DNA of 64,000 bases from Owenia fusiformis (GCA_903813345.2 CAIIXF020000011.1:8404842-8468841), one strand, 5' to 3'. Positions 23,107 through 34,753 are shown, numbered from the stretch's first letter. Notes: a model not told the origin generated them from the letters alone. Numbers and translations are program-made.

Positions 23107-24305
23107 AATTTGGAAAGCAGCTAAAAGGTCGTCGTTTTGTGAAGAGGGGATGGGTGATTAGCAGCATTAGAAGACGAACGAATGCAAAGGGTTCCGGTAG
23201 CCATAGACTATTAAGACCCTGTAATTATGATAAATCATGTCATCTTATACATTGGTACACTTACAAAATAAGGAAATGAATTGTTCAATCAATCAATTAC
23301 TTTTTGCTATCATCTAATGACGCTAGAGAACAAAATAATACATTTGTCTCTGGAATTACTGGAAGTTTTTATAACATGTACACTTTCCTGGGAACGATAG
23401 ATGTATGTGCAATGTCCGAATAAATGATTTTGGCAAAGACTGCGATTTGCTAGATTCTGATTTTGATTTGATTTGATCTGATTCTGATTTGCAGCATCAT
23501 GATCTTCACTGGACATTATAAACATGAGCGAATAGGGGAGGGGGGGACTTGGATTACGTCCTTTAGAATGCAGGTTTAGAAAACTGCAATAGATGCCATA
23601 TTTCATGATGGGGGGGGGGGGGGGGGGTTATGAAGGAGCTTGTTCGTGAACGTGCAGAATTATGGTCCTCTTGGAATAAGTTCTGCCTTTCGTAGTATTA
23701 TTTGTCCGATTACTAGTAAGTATAAACACGAGGTGCCAACTCCGACCGTTAATTTGAATTTTATTCATACACCCGTTTGGAAATCAAGGATTGTGAATCA
23801 ATATACTGCAACGTTTTTTTCAAATTTGTTCCATTAAAAGAAAACAAATTTTTCTGATGGTTACATTATATACTGTTATACAGACTGAGAGTCAGTCCCT
23901 CCTTTTAGCGGCGATTGGATCCCCAGCTGTGAGAAGCGCTTCACACAGCTTGGGACCGGTCCCGACAGCAATGCACGACAAAGAGGCATTTTTTGTTTTG
24001 CTTTTAATGGAACAAAAACGGTGCATTATGAGACTCATAATCCTTGATTTTTAAACACATGGTACATTGTAGGTTTGAAATTCAAACGGTCGTATTAGGA
24101 CTCTGTGATAAATGTTTAAGGCCCGAGGTTTAAGGGATATTGAATTATTAGGGGCCCTGGAGAAACCAATGTGGAGGGGTCATAATATTACAAGTTGTTC
24201 ACGTGCCCTTTGTCTCTAAAACGTGTAGCTTAGCTCCTCTCAAATGATAAAGTTAATACATAGGGGTTATGCACTGGAATGTTTTGGATATAGGGAATAT
24301 CCTGA
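23107..24305. other. non-coding spacer
   Basis: Includes a G18 run at 23610-23627, the longest homopolymer noticed, and a near-perfect palindrome AGCTGTGAGAAGCGCTTCAC around 23928-23953. The ORFs here have no recognisable domain. Confidence 0.5.
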
Positions 24306-24368
24306 GGGATATACAATATATCTTCCCGAGGGCCCAAAGAGACCAAGGGAAGATATATTGTATATCCC
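24306..24368. repeat. perfect 22-bp stem hairpin
   Basis: GGGATATACAATATATCTTC plus CC (24306-24327) is matched exactly in reverse complement at 24347-24368, with a 19-nt loop rich in GGGCCC. Confidence 0.8.
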
Positions 24369-24380
24369 AAGGGATACAAT

Positions 24381-24500
24381 GCGGGACATGCGATGTATAT
24401 GTCCCGGATCCTTGCTGGAGCGGGACATACGAGAAATATTTGCCCGGATCTGAAATATATTCCCGGTTGATATGTCACTGAAACCTCATCAGGTATGAAA
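24381..24500 (+). repeat. dispersed 120-bp repeat, copy 1
   Basis: From GCGGGACATGCGATGTATAT to CATCAGGTATGAAATA it matches 45771-45890 in the same orientation at roughly 85% identity. Its internal motif GCGGGACATACGA occurs twice. Confidence 0.7.
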
Positions 24501-25557
24501 TACGTAGTATTATGTACAGCAAAATTGCGAATCTGGAAGGGAGAGATTGACAAGGGGACATCCCAAGGTGGTTCCGAAGCGAATAACTAGGGGTGGAATT
24601 AAACATCGTAATGGGTAGGGGGTATTTGATCTGCAAACCCGTCTTTTTGGCTCGGTCTTGAAATTCTTTAGCGCAAATGTTTTTACGATGTTAGTCCCCG
24701 CTTTTTGAAAAGTGTTATAACACATTCAGACCTGAAAGTGGCACGTACAACAACACAATAAGGAAGTAAAGAATAAAATATCTCATTAATACGGTTGACT
24801 GTATAATTCTCTCAATTTGCCATTTCTCATTGATGTCGAGTGTTATACTGTGCGTTGGTGGTTTTCAATATTGATGGACTGGTAAGGATTATGACGACGA
24901 CAGCATTTTTAAAGCTTTGATTTGTTTGAATTACCCCCCCCCCCTCATAAGTCATTCACATTCATTCAAAATATGAAAAAGCAAAAACTTTGGAAAGCAA
25001 CTGACTACAGAACAGGTGTACATTGATCAATATGCCTTTTATAAAATGCCTCTTATAGCAATGCCCCGAGCATTGCAGTAAAACGGTTGAAACTGGAAGC
25101 GTAATTGAATAAAGAAGCACAAAAAAGTATTTAGCTTAGGTTAACTAATAAAAACAAGCAACATTCTATCTACAATCAAGCTGTCATAAACATGTGCAAT
25201 CTCTTAGCCCGGAGGGGGAGGGGTTAGGAGGATGTTAGCGACCAAACGTTTATACAAAATCATGGCGTTTTTCTCAGTGATTTTCAAGTGATTTGGGGCC
25301 AAAATGTGACCTCTTGGATTTTGGATTAAAAAGCAAACCACCCCTTGGGCAAACCTGACATTAATGAGTAATAAAAAAATCAAAACAATAGATACTTGGA
25401 AAGAAGTAGAACTTATCATCACCGCCAACAGAGAGAGCTACATTACCAATTATTATAAATATCTAAAAGATAATAACGCAAAGACCATAATTATGAACTT
25501 TCAAGTCGTATAAATATAACATGTAACTAGAGAGGTTAAGCAACACCACTTTTTACA
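24501..25557. other. non-coding spacer
   Basis: Poly-C run at 24934-24944. No supported gene. Confidence 0.5.
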
Positions 25558-25642
25558 ACGTAAACCGCGAACGGGAAGGCGCGCGCAGGCTTTCTCAGGA
25601 TGTGACGTCATTATATTGTTCTACTTATTTCCCGGTTTACGT
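25558..25642. repeat. 85-bp mini-foldback with ACGTAAACCG ends
   Basis: ACGTAAACCG (25558-25567) and CGGTTTACGT (25633-25642) flank a GC-rich core with GGCGCGCGCAGG and TGACGTCA. Confidence 0.45.
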
Positions 25643-25873
25643 ACATCCAAACGTGAAAAATCAAAGTCTAGGTAGGTCGTTCCGTAAAGGATTTTTCAGA
25701 CTTTAACAAGTTCGATTGAGATAAATAGGACATAGGTCGAATACATAAATATGTTTGACGCAAATCTGTGCATATATCGAGATCTTTTTTTCCAATCGAA
25801 TCAAATATAACTTGAATATTGAGGCACCCATTCCATATGTAAAATCTGATGAGATTACATGCAATTGCAATAT

Positions 25874-26293
25874 CCCAGATGCGAGTAGAAATAATCTTGA
25901 TTAACGTCATTAAAAATTCACAATTCAGTCAAACTGATATCATATTTGGAATCTACATGTAAAATTACGTTTAGAAATGTGGGTTTGAAAAGAGTTTATC
26001 AACTTTGAAAATTCAATTTTCTTTGAAAATGTGACTTCTAGGTCGGGGAGATTCCCCATAGACCCCATGTTGTAAAACCACAAAAAGTGAAATATCTTTT
26101 CTTGTGTTGGGCAGATAATATTTTCCTTTACTGGACATATTTTAATTTTTATAACTATCAGATACATAAAGGTAATATGAAAAATGAACCACTAAAACTG
26201 ATGCATATTCAAGTTTAAGGGAATTTTGTAATACCCTGACATGTTAATTCACCCACCTGGTGGCGAAACTGGTAACAACCTACTTGCATCTTA
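25874..26293 (+). repeat. dispersed 420-bp repeat, copy 1
   Basis: Starts AGATGCGAGTAGAAATAATC and ends near CTACTTGCATCT, giving AGATGC(G/A)AGTAG inverted ends. It matches 60118-60548 in the opposite orientation over nearly its whole length (for example AGGTCGGGGAGATTCCCCAT, TTCTTGTGTTGGGCAGATAA and CCACCTGGTGGCGAAACTGG). Similarity continues about 10 bp beyond one end (GCAATATCCC). Probably a non-autonomous DNA transposon. Confidence 0.75.
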
Positions 26294-26592
26294 GTAATTA
26301 CCCACATGTCAACTCATCCTAATTATTTATACATATTGTGACACCATAGTACGCTTTGAAGACTTGCTTTAAAGATATTATTGCGTCCAGTTGTATTTTG
26401 TAAGATTCAAGATGTCATAGAACACTACCAGGGTGTGAAACATCTCCTTTGTTAACACTTCAAATTTGTCAATAAAGTAATATCTTTATACTTTTAAAGT
26501 AGAAAATGAAACGAAAGGCCGCTAAGAAAAAGAAAAAATTATCATTTTGAAGTTTGCGTTTGCGTTACGTCTAAAGTGCTCAGCTTAAAGCA

Positions 26593-26634
26593 CTTTTGTT
26601 CATAGATTTCAAAACAGCCTTCGATAAGCTTTAG
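26593..26634 (+). pseudogene. possible LINE reverse-transcriptase relic
   Basis: One short stretch translates as LFIDFKTAFDKL and then a stop. It resembles RT motif A of LINEs, with the catalytic Asp in the DFxxAFD context. No other RT motif is visible nearby, so it may be coincidence. Confidence 0.3.
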
Positions 26635-26769
26635 TGTTAATGTCCTGTTTAAAAAACAATAGGCGTTACCAAGTGGGGGGGGGGGGAAGTTGGGTGCGAT
26701 AACCAATAAAAAATAGAACCATGAGATAGAAGAAGAAAAGGGTATTTAATGCTTTTTATTTTGAGCCTC

Positions 26770-26915
26770 TAGCTCAATTTTGAAAGAAGTTGCATCAATA
26801 TTTGTAAAATTCAAAATAAATTTATTGGCCTGTTTTAGCCAAAATGGTACCCCCTGACTGATAATCGAAATTCGATTGGGCATCACCCCCCCCCCCCCCC
26901 CGACTGAAAGCTGGC
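26770..26915 (+). repeat. dispersed repeat pair, copy 1
   Basis: Matches 28178-28320 in direct orientation: TTTGTAAAATTCAAAATAAA, then a CCCC(T/G)GACTGA region and CTGAAAGCTGGC or TGAAAGCTGGC at the end. A C16 run (26886-26901) is here; copy 2 has only CCCCC at that place. Confidence 0.65.
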
Positions 26916-28177
26916 ATGATTGTTCCTTTTGGGATTCGATCAACTTGAGTTCTTCTGGGAAAATGAGGAGTCTTCAATGGTGCATCGAAAATAACATGGA
27001 CTGGTGAAATACATGATGGTATCCCGATGCTAAGTCATTGGAATGGTCAATGGTGTATTTGAAAAGTGCTCACAATGGTGAAAAGCTGCACGCTTTTGAA
27101 AGATCTAGACTTTTTGGCCGGGGGGGGGGGGGTGACGTGCACCAACCCTTCCAAAGGGACACGATACATTTCTCGAGGGCTCAGAGGGCCAGAGGTTAAT
27201 ATCATGTTGTCACAGGGTATAAAACCATAGGCCATATTCAATTCCGATCATGATATTCCTAACTCTCTTCAATGAAATCTGAAGTTCGAAGTCCATATCT
27301 AAACTTTGTATGATGAAACAAAACCAGAAGTCTTATATCATAAGTCTACAAAATATCCGAATGACTTAACTAATGACATTTTGAAATATAAAATTTTATT
27401 GAATAATATAAACACACCAGGATAAAAAAATCAACAAAAGATTATAACAGCGACCAAACAAAATCGCTTGTTGCTCAGATGTCTATGACTTTAACTGTGT
27501 CAGAGCATGATGATGAAATTACCATTCGCCTGTGTTTAATAGGCTCAAACAGAGCTTCATACTCCTTTCGTTTCAAAATCTCTTAATTTTCAAATGGGAG
27601 ACGAATTCAATTTTTGTTAGCGAGTTTTGAGGTGAATGCGATTTTTGTGCGATTTTCTTTTCGAGCGATGGACGATGGACGGTAAACACAATATCGCGTC
27701 TTCATTACGTACCTCTTCCATTAGATTGGCAATCGTGTGTTTTCATTTCGAAGCATATCAATATTTAAATCCAATTCTTTCCTCAATTGCAATGCTAGAT
27801 GTACAGGTAGTAGTTCAGTTATTTGTGACATTTGACGAATTTATCTAAATCGCCAATCATAATCAGGCTTTGATTAGATAGGTGGCCGAAAAAGGGATCC
27901 TGTTACTAATTTTATGGAGAGGGGGGGGGGGTGTATGTAATAATAACCACCTCCAAACAATTATTTCCTGCACTATAGGAGAGAAGTACTCTTTAAAAAA
28001 GGGTTTCAAAAAACTATCTTGAATCATCGTTCTGTAATTGTTCAAAGGAGTTTTTGTTGTTAGCGTAACGTACACTGTATTTTAATTCTTGTTTGCTTAA
28101 GATTAATTTCAATATGATTCGCAAGTATGATCACTGCATCAAATGTGGAATTAATTTCTTGCAATTTAACCACGAGA
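26916..28177. other. non-coding spacer with poly-G runs
   Basis: G13 at 27120-27132 and G11 at 27921-27931. The short ORFs are without recognisable domains. Confidence 0.5.
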
Positions 28178-28320
28178 AAGAAAAAGCTCAATTTTGAAGA
28201 ATTTTTTGTAAAATTCAAAATAAATCTTATTTTCATGGCTTGTTGCAACAATCGCAACCCCGTGACTGAAAACCGAAAAGTTTTTGGCGATCGCACTCCC
28301 CCATCCTGAATGAAAGCTGG
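28178..28320 (+). repeat. dispersed repeat pair, copy 2
   Basis: Second copy of the repeat at 26770-26915, somewhat diverged. It ends at GAATGAAAGCTGGC. Confidence 0.65.
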
Positions 28321-28736
28321 CTTCGCCCCTGCCCTTTATCAATTAGTAATGATACATTGCATACACAATATGAACACATAGTTTTTTCATCCATTTGGTC
28401 AGACGCACAATAATAATACTATTCTAGTATCTTGCTTGATACCCGGGGCTTGATAGATGCCCGGGAAAAATATTTTTACTAGTTATCAGTACAGCTTGTT
28501 TGGTATTTTACAACCTTTAAACAGTACGTGCTTTATTATTCAATCATATATGTAAAACGTCATGGTATACGTGAACAGTTTGTTATACACAAAATAATAA
28601 ATAAAATAGATAAAAGATAAAAAGAAATTAGTATATTTCAGTGAAAATATGTCTAAATTATGAATGTTGATCATAATTGCTTATAACAATATACATTCAT
28701 CTGATTCGATAATTACTTTATTCTAGATTTCAATCA
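28321..28736. other. AT-rich non-coding spacer
   Basis: Nothing recognised except a small CCCGG-based inverted repeat at 28443-28468. Confidence 0.5.
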
Positions 28737-29830
28737 TTTAGTCAGAAACCCATGCCTCTCTATCGTTTCAAAAAATTTACCCAACGTATCGGTCTCTGTT
28801 AATTTATGGCATCCATACTTTTTTGAAAGGTAACACTTTGAGGCTCAATTTTTTGCCGGATGCCCTTGCAAACTCTTATTGGTTGCTCTGTATTGTAGCA
28901 TTCCGTTACCATGGTTACGCATCTATTGACATCTTACCTTGGAATCTTAAATCATTTGTAACTTTGTCATTATTTGGCCTATAGAGATGATATTGGTATC
29001 AAATTAAACCTAATTAAATTTCCCATAAAGTAATTATATTCAATTATGCAAATTAGCTCATTCGCATAAATTGTGACGTCATCAATCAATTTTTGATTCA
29101 GAATTTTCAAGTATAGCAACGTATCTATTAGAACTGAGGCTGTATGTCAGAATTTCTGCAAAATTTGGTCCTTTAGACTATAAGAAGAAGGTATAAGCAA
29201 CATAAAAGTGAAAACAGATTCAAAATTGGATCAGTATTACCAAAGCTATTAAACTTTCGAGGCAGCTACTGTGAATGTCATTATTTGACAATTATATTCA
29301 GACATCTTACCATGGACGTTTAAAATGTTTGTAGCTTTGTCATTATTTGGTCTATAGAAATGATATTGGTATCAAATTAAACCTTATTTCCTGTATGATT
29401 ACAATATTCAATTATGCAAATTAGCTAATCTGCATAAATTGTGATGTCATCAATCAATTTTTGTTCAGAATATCCCAGTTTAGCAACATATATATATTAG
29501 AACTAATAGGCTGTATGCCAGAATGTGTGCATAATTTTGACCTTTATTTGACGAGTGGAAAATATAGGCAACATTCAAGAGACAACAGATTCAAAATTGG
29601 ATCAGAATTAGCAAAGTTATTCAGCTTTTTGGGCAGTTACTGTGAACGTCATTGCTTTACAATCATAAAAAATATTACAATGACGAAAAAAACAAAACAA
29701 ACATAGTTGTTTCAATCTTATTGAGTAAAAATGTACATGACTTGTTCATATTTTTCCATTGAACTGAACATGTAAGTGTGTGGATATGTAACATGTATTT
29801 TGACTATCATTCACAGGGGTCAAAATCGTG
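28737..29830 (+). repeat. left arm of foldback copy 1
   Basis: Pairs with 33268-34348. It begins with a 170-bp tip (CAGAAACCCATGCC to GTAGCATTCCG) and then has two tandem modules of about 365 bp. Each module contains GACATCTTACC, TTGTCATTATTTGG, GATATTGGTATCAAATTAAA, an octamer-like palindrome with TGACGTCATCAAT, and GATTCAAAATTGGATCAG. The arm ends at TTGACTATCATTCACAGGGG then TCAAAA near 29827. Confidence 0.8.
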
Positions 29831-31872
29831 TGATCTTGATCCTGTATTTCAAAATCCAATTTTATAATTTACCATATACTGTCAATGATCCATATGAATG
29901 CATAGTAATGCTTTAATTATGCTTTTTTGACATATGTTGACAAATATACATATCAATATTTACAAAATTTAAATGGAGGAGTATTCCTGGTTTCATTTGA
30001 TTTCTAACATGTGATAAAGCTGAAAACAAAATTTTGTTGATATTTGGACATAAGCTAAATAAATCTTAATTAGCATTTTATATTCAAAATACAGATAGAG
30101 TGTCAACTTTAGAACTTACATTTCCATCTCATGTCCCAATGTGTCAATTATTGAGGGAGTCACATTTGCAATCAAGCTGCAAGTCACTTAGGCCTTGCAG
30201 CTCATCATTCACCACCATGTGAATACTTTCCGACAGATGGCAGGGTACAGCATGAATACAGGGTGGGCAAAACAAATAGTTTTACAGAAAGATATCCCCA
30301 TCACACCAAATAAAAAGTAAATTAATTAAAAAAACAATGCCCAAAATAAGTCAATTGGTGGCAAATGGCGAGCCCACACAGCTAATGTGACCACTTCTTA
30401 AGGGAATTTTTTAACCTTCAAAATCCTTGGTGATTCAACCTTAGAATGGTTTATGTTATAGCTTTTCTGAAAATGGACTATAAGCAGAAAGAAGGTACTT
30501 CGGAAAGCAAAATGAAAAGTTTAATTTTACATAGTATAACCTCTTTGATATGCAATGAAAAATGATGACAAAATCCATATAAAGAGCTCAGTAGTAGTAC
30601 TAGTAATCCTGAAATTAAAGTGTATTGATCGAAATAGCCACAAAGAAAAAATGCCCTTTAAAATATATTTGAAAGAAGTGATTTTTGTAGGACTTTAACT
30701 AACCCTTCCTACATCTACATATAGTTTTCCTACATCTAACTCTTATGGAAGTATGCGTGGTATAGGACTTATAATCTGAACTTGTTTTAAAGGGTTTCCA
30801 AAATATGAAATATGTAAAAATCTATGAAAAAATATGAGTCTCAAATGGATGGATTTCAGGTATATCCCAAAGAGTATGGATACCATTCAAAACTGAGAAC
30901 AGTAACAACAGGAGATTTTAGCGCAAAATAAAGGAGTTAATCACGTAGTATGATTGACAGAGGTTGAATAAACTATTTTAATATACATTTTTATAGCTTA
31001 GAAGTTTTAATATGGAATGAAAATAGCATACAGTATGTAGTTTAGGGAGCATAGATTGCAATTCTGAACGAAGACAAGTACAAGATATTATTTCATTGCA
31101 AGGATTTAAATTATTTTCAGACAAGGGTTTCTGAAGATCTGATCAATATAACAGATTATATCAAAAAGTCATAGATGTACAATGTACATGTAGGCCTGAA
31201 TGTTGGGGCAGTTATCCAAAAGTCATCACAATAAGATGTGCTGAGAGGAGCTGAATCAAAGTCACATCTATAGATGATGTTAACAAGGAGATTAATGTCA
31301 CACAGATGATATTTGGGAGTCAAATCACACTGGTGAGGTGACATGGACTCATGGAGATGTGACAAAGATCATGGAAACGTTTAATTTCAGTTGAAATAGA
31401 TTTAAATTATAGAGGTTGCCATCTGGTTCTGCAGTTCATGCAAAGGTCGTGAATTTTTGATTATGTCTAGATCATCTAATAACTTCAGCTACTGCAGCCA
31501 AGCACTAAACATGTACTATTTTTTTTATTATTATTGGAAATTTAAATTAAGAATAAAAAGCATCCCTGTCATGAAAGTCACCACTGAAATAGATACATAA
31601 GAACAATTCAACCACTGCCATATGGGTCCAAGACATGCTAAATGCTAAATGAATATCAATGTTACATATACATGAAGATGGTTATAACATGAATGAATGC
31701 CATATAGGTGATTTTAACGCGGATATCAATGTCACACTGATGACATTAAATCAATGTCATATGAATGTAGAAACTCTCAGGTTAAAGCCCTCACTTTTCA
31801 TTTCTATGCTTCATTAACACTTAATATAAAAATGCAATGGTATCTATGAACTATGGTATGATAAATAATACA
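29831..31872. other. interior of foldback copy 1, non-coding
   Basis: AT-rich. It contains a short inverted pair GCTGCAAGTCACTTAGGCCT / TTGCAGC near 30175-30210. No supported gene was seen. Confidence 0.5.
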
Positions 31873-32789
31873 AGGTGTCTCAAAAATGTACCTAAAAGTA
31901 TATAAACGGCACAGTTAAACTAAAGCATGTACGTTTCCTTCCCGATACAAAGTTTTTAGTTCAGTCTTGCCTTTTTGATGATTTAACCCTTTACTTTTTA
32001 CTTCATATTTCAATGACAGCCTGTATCCTTGTGCTACATTGTTCATCACATTTGATAATGTTTCAGGTGGAATGTTTTGAATTTCTCTTTGGGTGTTGGC
32101 CTTAAGTTGTTCTAGGTCTTTAGGGTTGGGATTAGCTTAACACGTTCCTTCAAATAGCCCCAGAGAAAGAAGTTCCAAGGTTGAAGATGGCAGAACAATC
32201 ACAGAGAACCAGGTCAATTATCGTCAAATGATTTAGCGGTTAATTGATAATGGAGTTCCATCTGCCAGAGTTACAGAGACTGAATGATATCCAAATGAGA
32301 ACACTGTGGTTCCAGACAGTTTGAGCCCCTCCATGTACAGCAATGGCCACACAAAAATTCCCATAAAAGGAGTTTCTTCTCTCTGCATATAGACATTGTG
32401 AGGGCCTCCCTATTCAACAGATTTGACACCCCAAACATTTTCTCTGGGATGACTTCAAGAACCATGTTTATGCTTATCCCAAGCCAAGAGACATAGAACA
32501 ACTTGAGATCAACAAGGAAATTCAAAACATTCCACCAGAAACATTATCATATATGATAAACAATGTAGCAGTAAGGATGCAGGCTTTTGTCAAAATGTAA
32601 GGAGGTTAAATTAAACACATGGTATAAAAAGGGTTAAAAAGCATCAAAAAGGCAAGACTGAACTAAAAAGTTAGTATTGGAGAGAAAACTTACATGCTTT
32701 TCCTAAATGACCATGCAAAAAATATCTGAAAATATTGATTGATTTATCTTTGCTGTTGATATACTTTTGGGTACATTTTTGAGACACCC
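31873..32789 (+). mobile_element. Tc1/mariner-type transposon, internally decayed
   Basis: Terminal inverted repeats of about 33 bp: AGGTGTCTCAAAAATGTACC from 31873 and its complement ending at 32789, followed by (C/T)AAAAGTATAT. A TA follows the right end (32790-32791); the left has CA, a likely mutated TA. A second inner inverted repeat (TTAGTTCAGTCTTGCCTTTT, about 31958; complement at about 32652) reinforces the pairing. At about 0.92 kb it is shorter than the usual 1.3 kb, so the transposase gene is deleted and broken. It lies inside foldback copy 1. Confidence 0.85.
32310..32600 (+). pseudogene. Tc1/mariner (DDE) transposase 3' remnant
   Basis: Plus-strand remnants appear in shifting frames. 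WFQ then a stop then APP lies near 32310, where the catalytic Asp-Gly-Ala box of the family should be. PPYSTDLTP follows at 32405, the usual PPxSPDLxP signature. After a one-base frameshift comes LWDDFKNHVYAYPKPRDIEQ from about 32442 and then IPPETLSYMINNVAVRMQAF, ending at TAA (32598). The C-terminal block is uninterrupted. The N-terminal DNA-binding region is not visible. Confidence 0.75.
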
Positions 32790-33267
32790 TAGAAAATAAA
32801 AATTGTATCTTTCATGTCACTGCCAGTAATCTGACAAAATGAGTGAAGGGGGGCCGATTTCTGCTAGAAAATTCAACAAATACGATTTATTTCTTCAAAA
32901 AGCATATAGTATGGTAAACATCAGTTAGGTGTAAGAATGGCGCAACGTCATCAGCAGTCATCGTCATAACAATATGTCACCGCTTTTGGTGGTGACATGA
33001 AAAACAGCAATGATATAATCTATAATAATATAATATAATGTTTAAAAATTCATGTAGATGTTCACTGCTTGAATCGCAGAACAAATATTGATGTTTGACC
33101 AGGCATGATGTTTCATCTCTTTAAATAGATTGACCCTAAGAAGCAAATCAGTTTAAAAATTTATAGATTACATAACAGATTTCACAATACCAATCACCCG
33201 TTCACTAACTGATTAATCCATAACTTTCTCACAAACAATAAATCATGTTACAAAATCAAAAAAAAAC
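32790..33267. other. interior of foldback copy 1, distal part
   Basis: AT-rich non-coding sequence between the mariner element and the right arm. No gene recognised. Confidence 0.5.
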
Positions 33268-34348
33268 TGTTTTGACCCCTGTCAATGATAGTCAAAATTA
33301 TAAATGCTTGTATCATTTCTATACACCAACTAATTCAGTGACATGGAAAATATATAGATTTCACTCGATAAGCTTGAATCAGCTTTGTTTCATTTTTGTT
33401 ATTTCAGTGTTTTATTTTTGATTGTCAAATAGTAATATTCATAGTAGCTGCCTCAAAAGCTGAATTACTTAGCTAATACTAATTCAATTTTGAATCATTT
33501 TTATGTTGCTCATACCTCTTCCACTCATAGAATAAATGACAAACTATGCAGAAACTACGCCATATAACCTTGGATCTAATAAATATGTTGCTATACTTGG
33601 AAGTTCTGAACCAAAAATAGGTTGATGACATCATAATTTATGCAAATTAGCTAATTTGCATAATTGAATATCGCTTCCATACCTATTATTCAATTAGTAT
33701 CAATTCGATACCAAGATCTCCTTTTAATAGACCAAATAATGACAAAGCTACCATATCATATCAATTCTTAGGTAAGATGTTTAAAGTTAATTGTTCAGTG
33801 ATAACGTTCATGGTAGCTGCCAAGAAAGCTTAATAACTTTGTTAGTTCTGATCCAATTTTGAATCTGTTTTCACTTTTATGTTGCTTAAACCTTCTGCTC
33901 ATAGAATGAAAGTCATAACATTGAAGAAATTCTACCGTACAGCTTCAGTTCTTAAAGATACATTGCTATACTTGAAAATTCTGAACCAAAAATAGATTCA
34001 TGACGTCACAATTTATGCAAATGAGCTAATTTGCATAATTGAATATTATAATTATATGGGAAATTTATTTAGGTTTAATTTGATACCAATATCATTTCTA
34101 TAGACAAAATAATGACAAAGCTACAAATGATTTAAGATTCCAAGGTAAGATGTCTATAGATGCGTAACCATGGTAACGGAATGCTACAATACAGAGCAAC
34201 CAATGAGAGTTTGCAAGGGCATCCGGCAGAAAATTGAACCTCAAAGTGTCACCTTTCAAAAAATTATGGATGCCATAAATTAACAGAGACCGATACGTTG
34301 GGTAAATTTTTTGAAACGATAGAGAGGCATGGGTTTCTGACTAATTGG
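33268..34348 (-). repeat. right arm of foldback copy 1
   Basis: Reverse complement of 28737-29830 with about 95% identity in the tip. It carries two modules, each with ATGCAAAT..ATTTGCAT (33640 and 34015) and a TGACATCA/TGACGTCA-type site. Confidence 0.8.
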
Positions 34349-34535
34349 TCTCAAGGCGTGCCAAGACTTTTTGTCACACTCTAAGCACGTCTTTGCATTG
34401 CGTGTGCTTAGACGTGCCTAGAGATGTCTAAAGTTGGTTTCATCGCGTACCTAGACGTGTCAAAACTAGTCACGCCTAAGCACCCGGCATGCTTAGACTT
34501 AGTTTCTAGACGTGCTTAGTCTAGAAATTCCATTT
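34349..34535. repeat. GTGCTTAGACGTGCC minisatellite-like tract
   Basis: Degenerate repeats of a motif like GTGCTTAGACGTGCCTAGA in both orientations (34388, 34408, 34430, 34450, 34480 and 34505). It lies immediately upstream of the protease exon, so within its intron if that exon is spliced as predicted. Confidence 0.6.
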
Positions 34536-34566
34536 TTCACGCAGTGATCTATTTCATCACCATCAG

Positions 34567-34753
34567 AGAGAGTTGTATAGGCGACTCGGGTGGTCCTTTG
34601 ATGTGCAGTGACGAGGGAGGGAAGTGGACGCAATATGGCATCAGTACCTTTGGAGCAGGTCAACCAACGACACCATATTGTTCCCGTCCAGACACCTATA
34701 CGAACATTGTCAAATTCCTGGAGTGGATTAAAGAAAAAGTATCGACCAATTGA
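34567..34753 (+). CDS. terminal exon of a trypsin-like (S1) serine protease
   Basis: After a splice acceptor (CACCATCAG at 34558-34566) the frame reads ESCIGDSGGPLMCSDEGG. GDSGGPL holds the nucleophilic serine of chymotrypsin-fold proteases, preceded by the conserved Cys of the Cys191-Cys220 pair (here paired with PYC). The rest follows the family: WTQYGISTFGAG strand, PYCSRPDTYTNIVKFLEWIK C-terminal helix, and a stop at 34751. The specificity-pocket residue six before the Ser cannot be read with certainty because it falls at the intron boundary (E/S-C-I). The His- and Asp-bearing exons are not visible in this window; everything upstream to 28.7 kb is repeats. This is the one segment that looks like host coding DNA. 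It could also be a stranded exon of a pseudogene. Confidence 0.8.

Larger units (their letters stand above)
28737..34348. mobile_element. giant foldback element, copy 1 (5.6 kb)
   Basis: Bounded by about 1.09-kb inverted repeats. The outermost match is TAGTCAGAAACCCATGCC on the left and its complement on the right. The interior (29831-33267) has no element-encoded ORF that can be recognised and contains a dead Tc1/mariner insertion. The arms share their core, from TTACCATGGTTACGCATCT inward, with the arms of the structure at 35989-45744 but differ in the outer 170 bp. The form matches foldback transposons (FB, Galileo-like) in which long arms are made of subrepeats. No transposase was found, so mobility is inferred from structure. 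No convincing target duplication. Confidence 0.8.

Noticed and set aside
32271-32525. 84-codon minus-strand ORF
   Set aside because: Antisense to the Tc1/mariner transposase remnant, whose plus-strand signature is clear.
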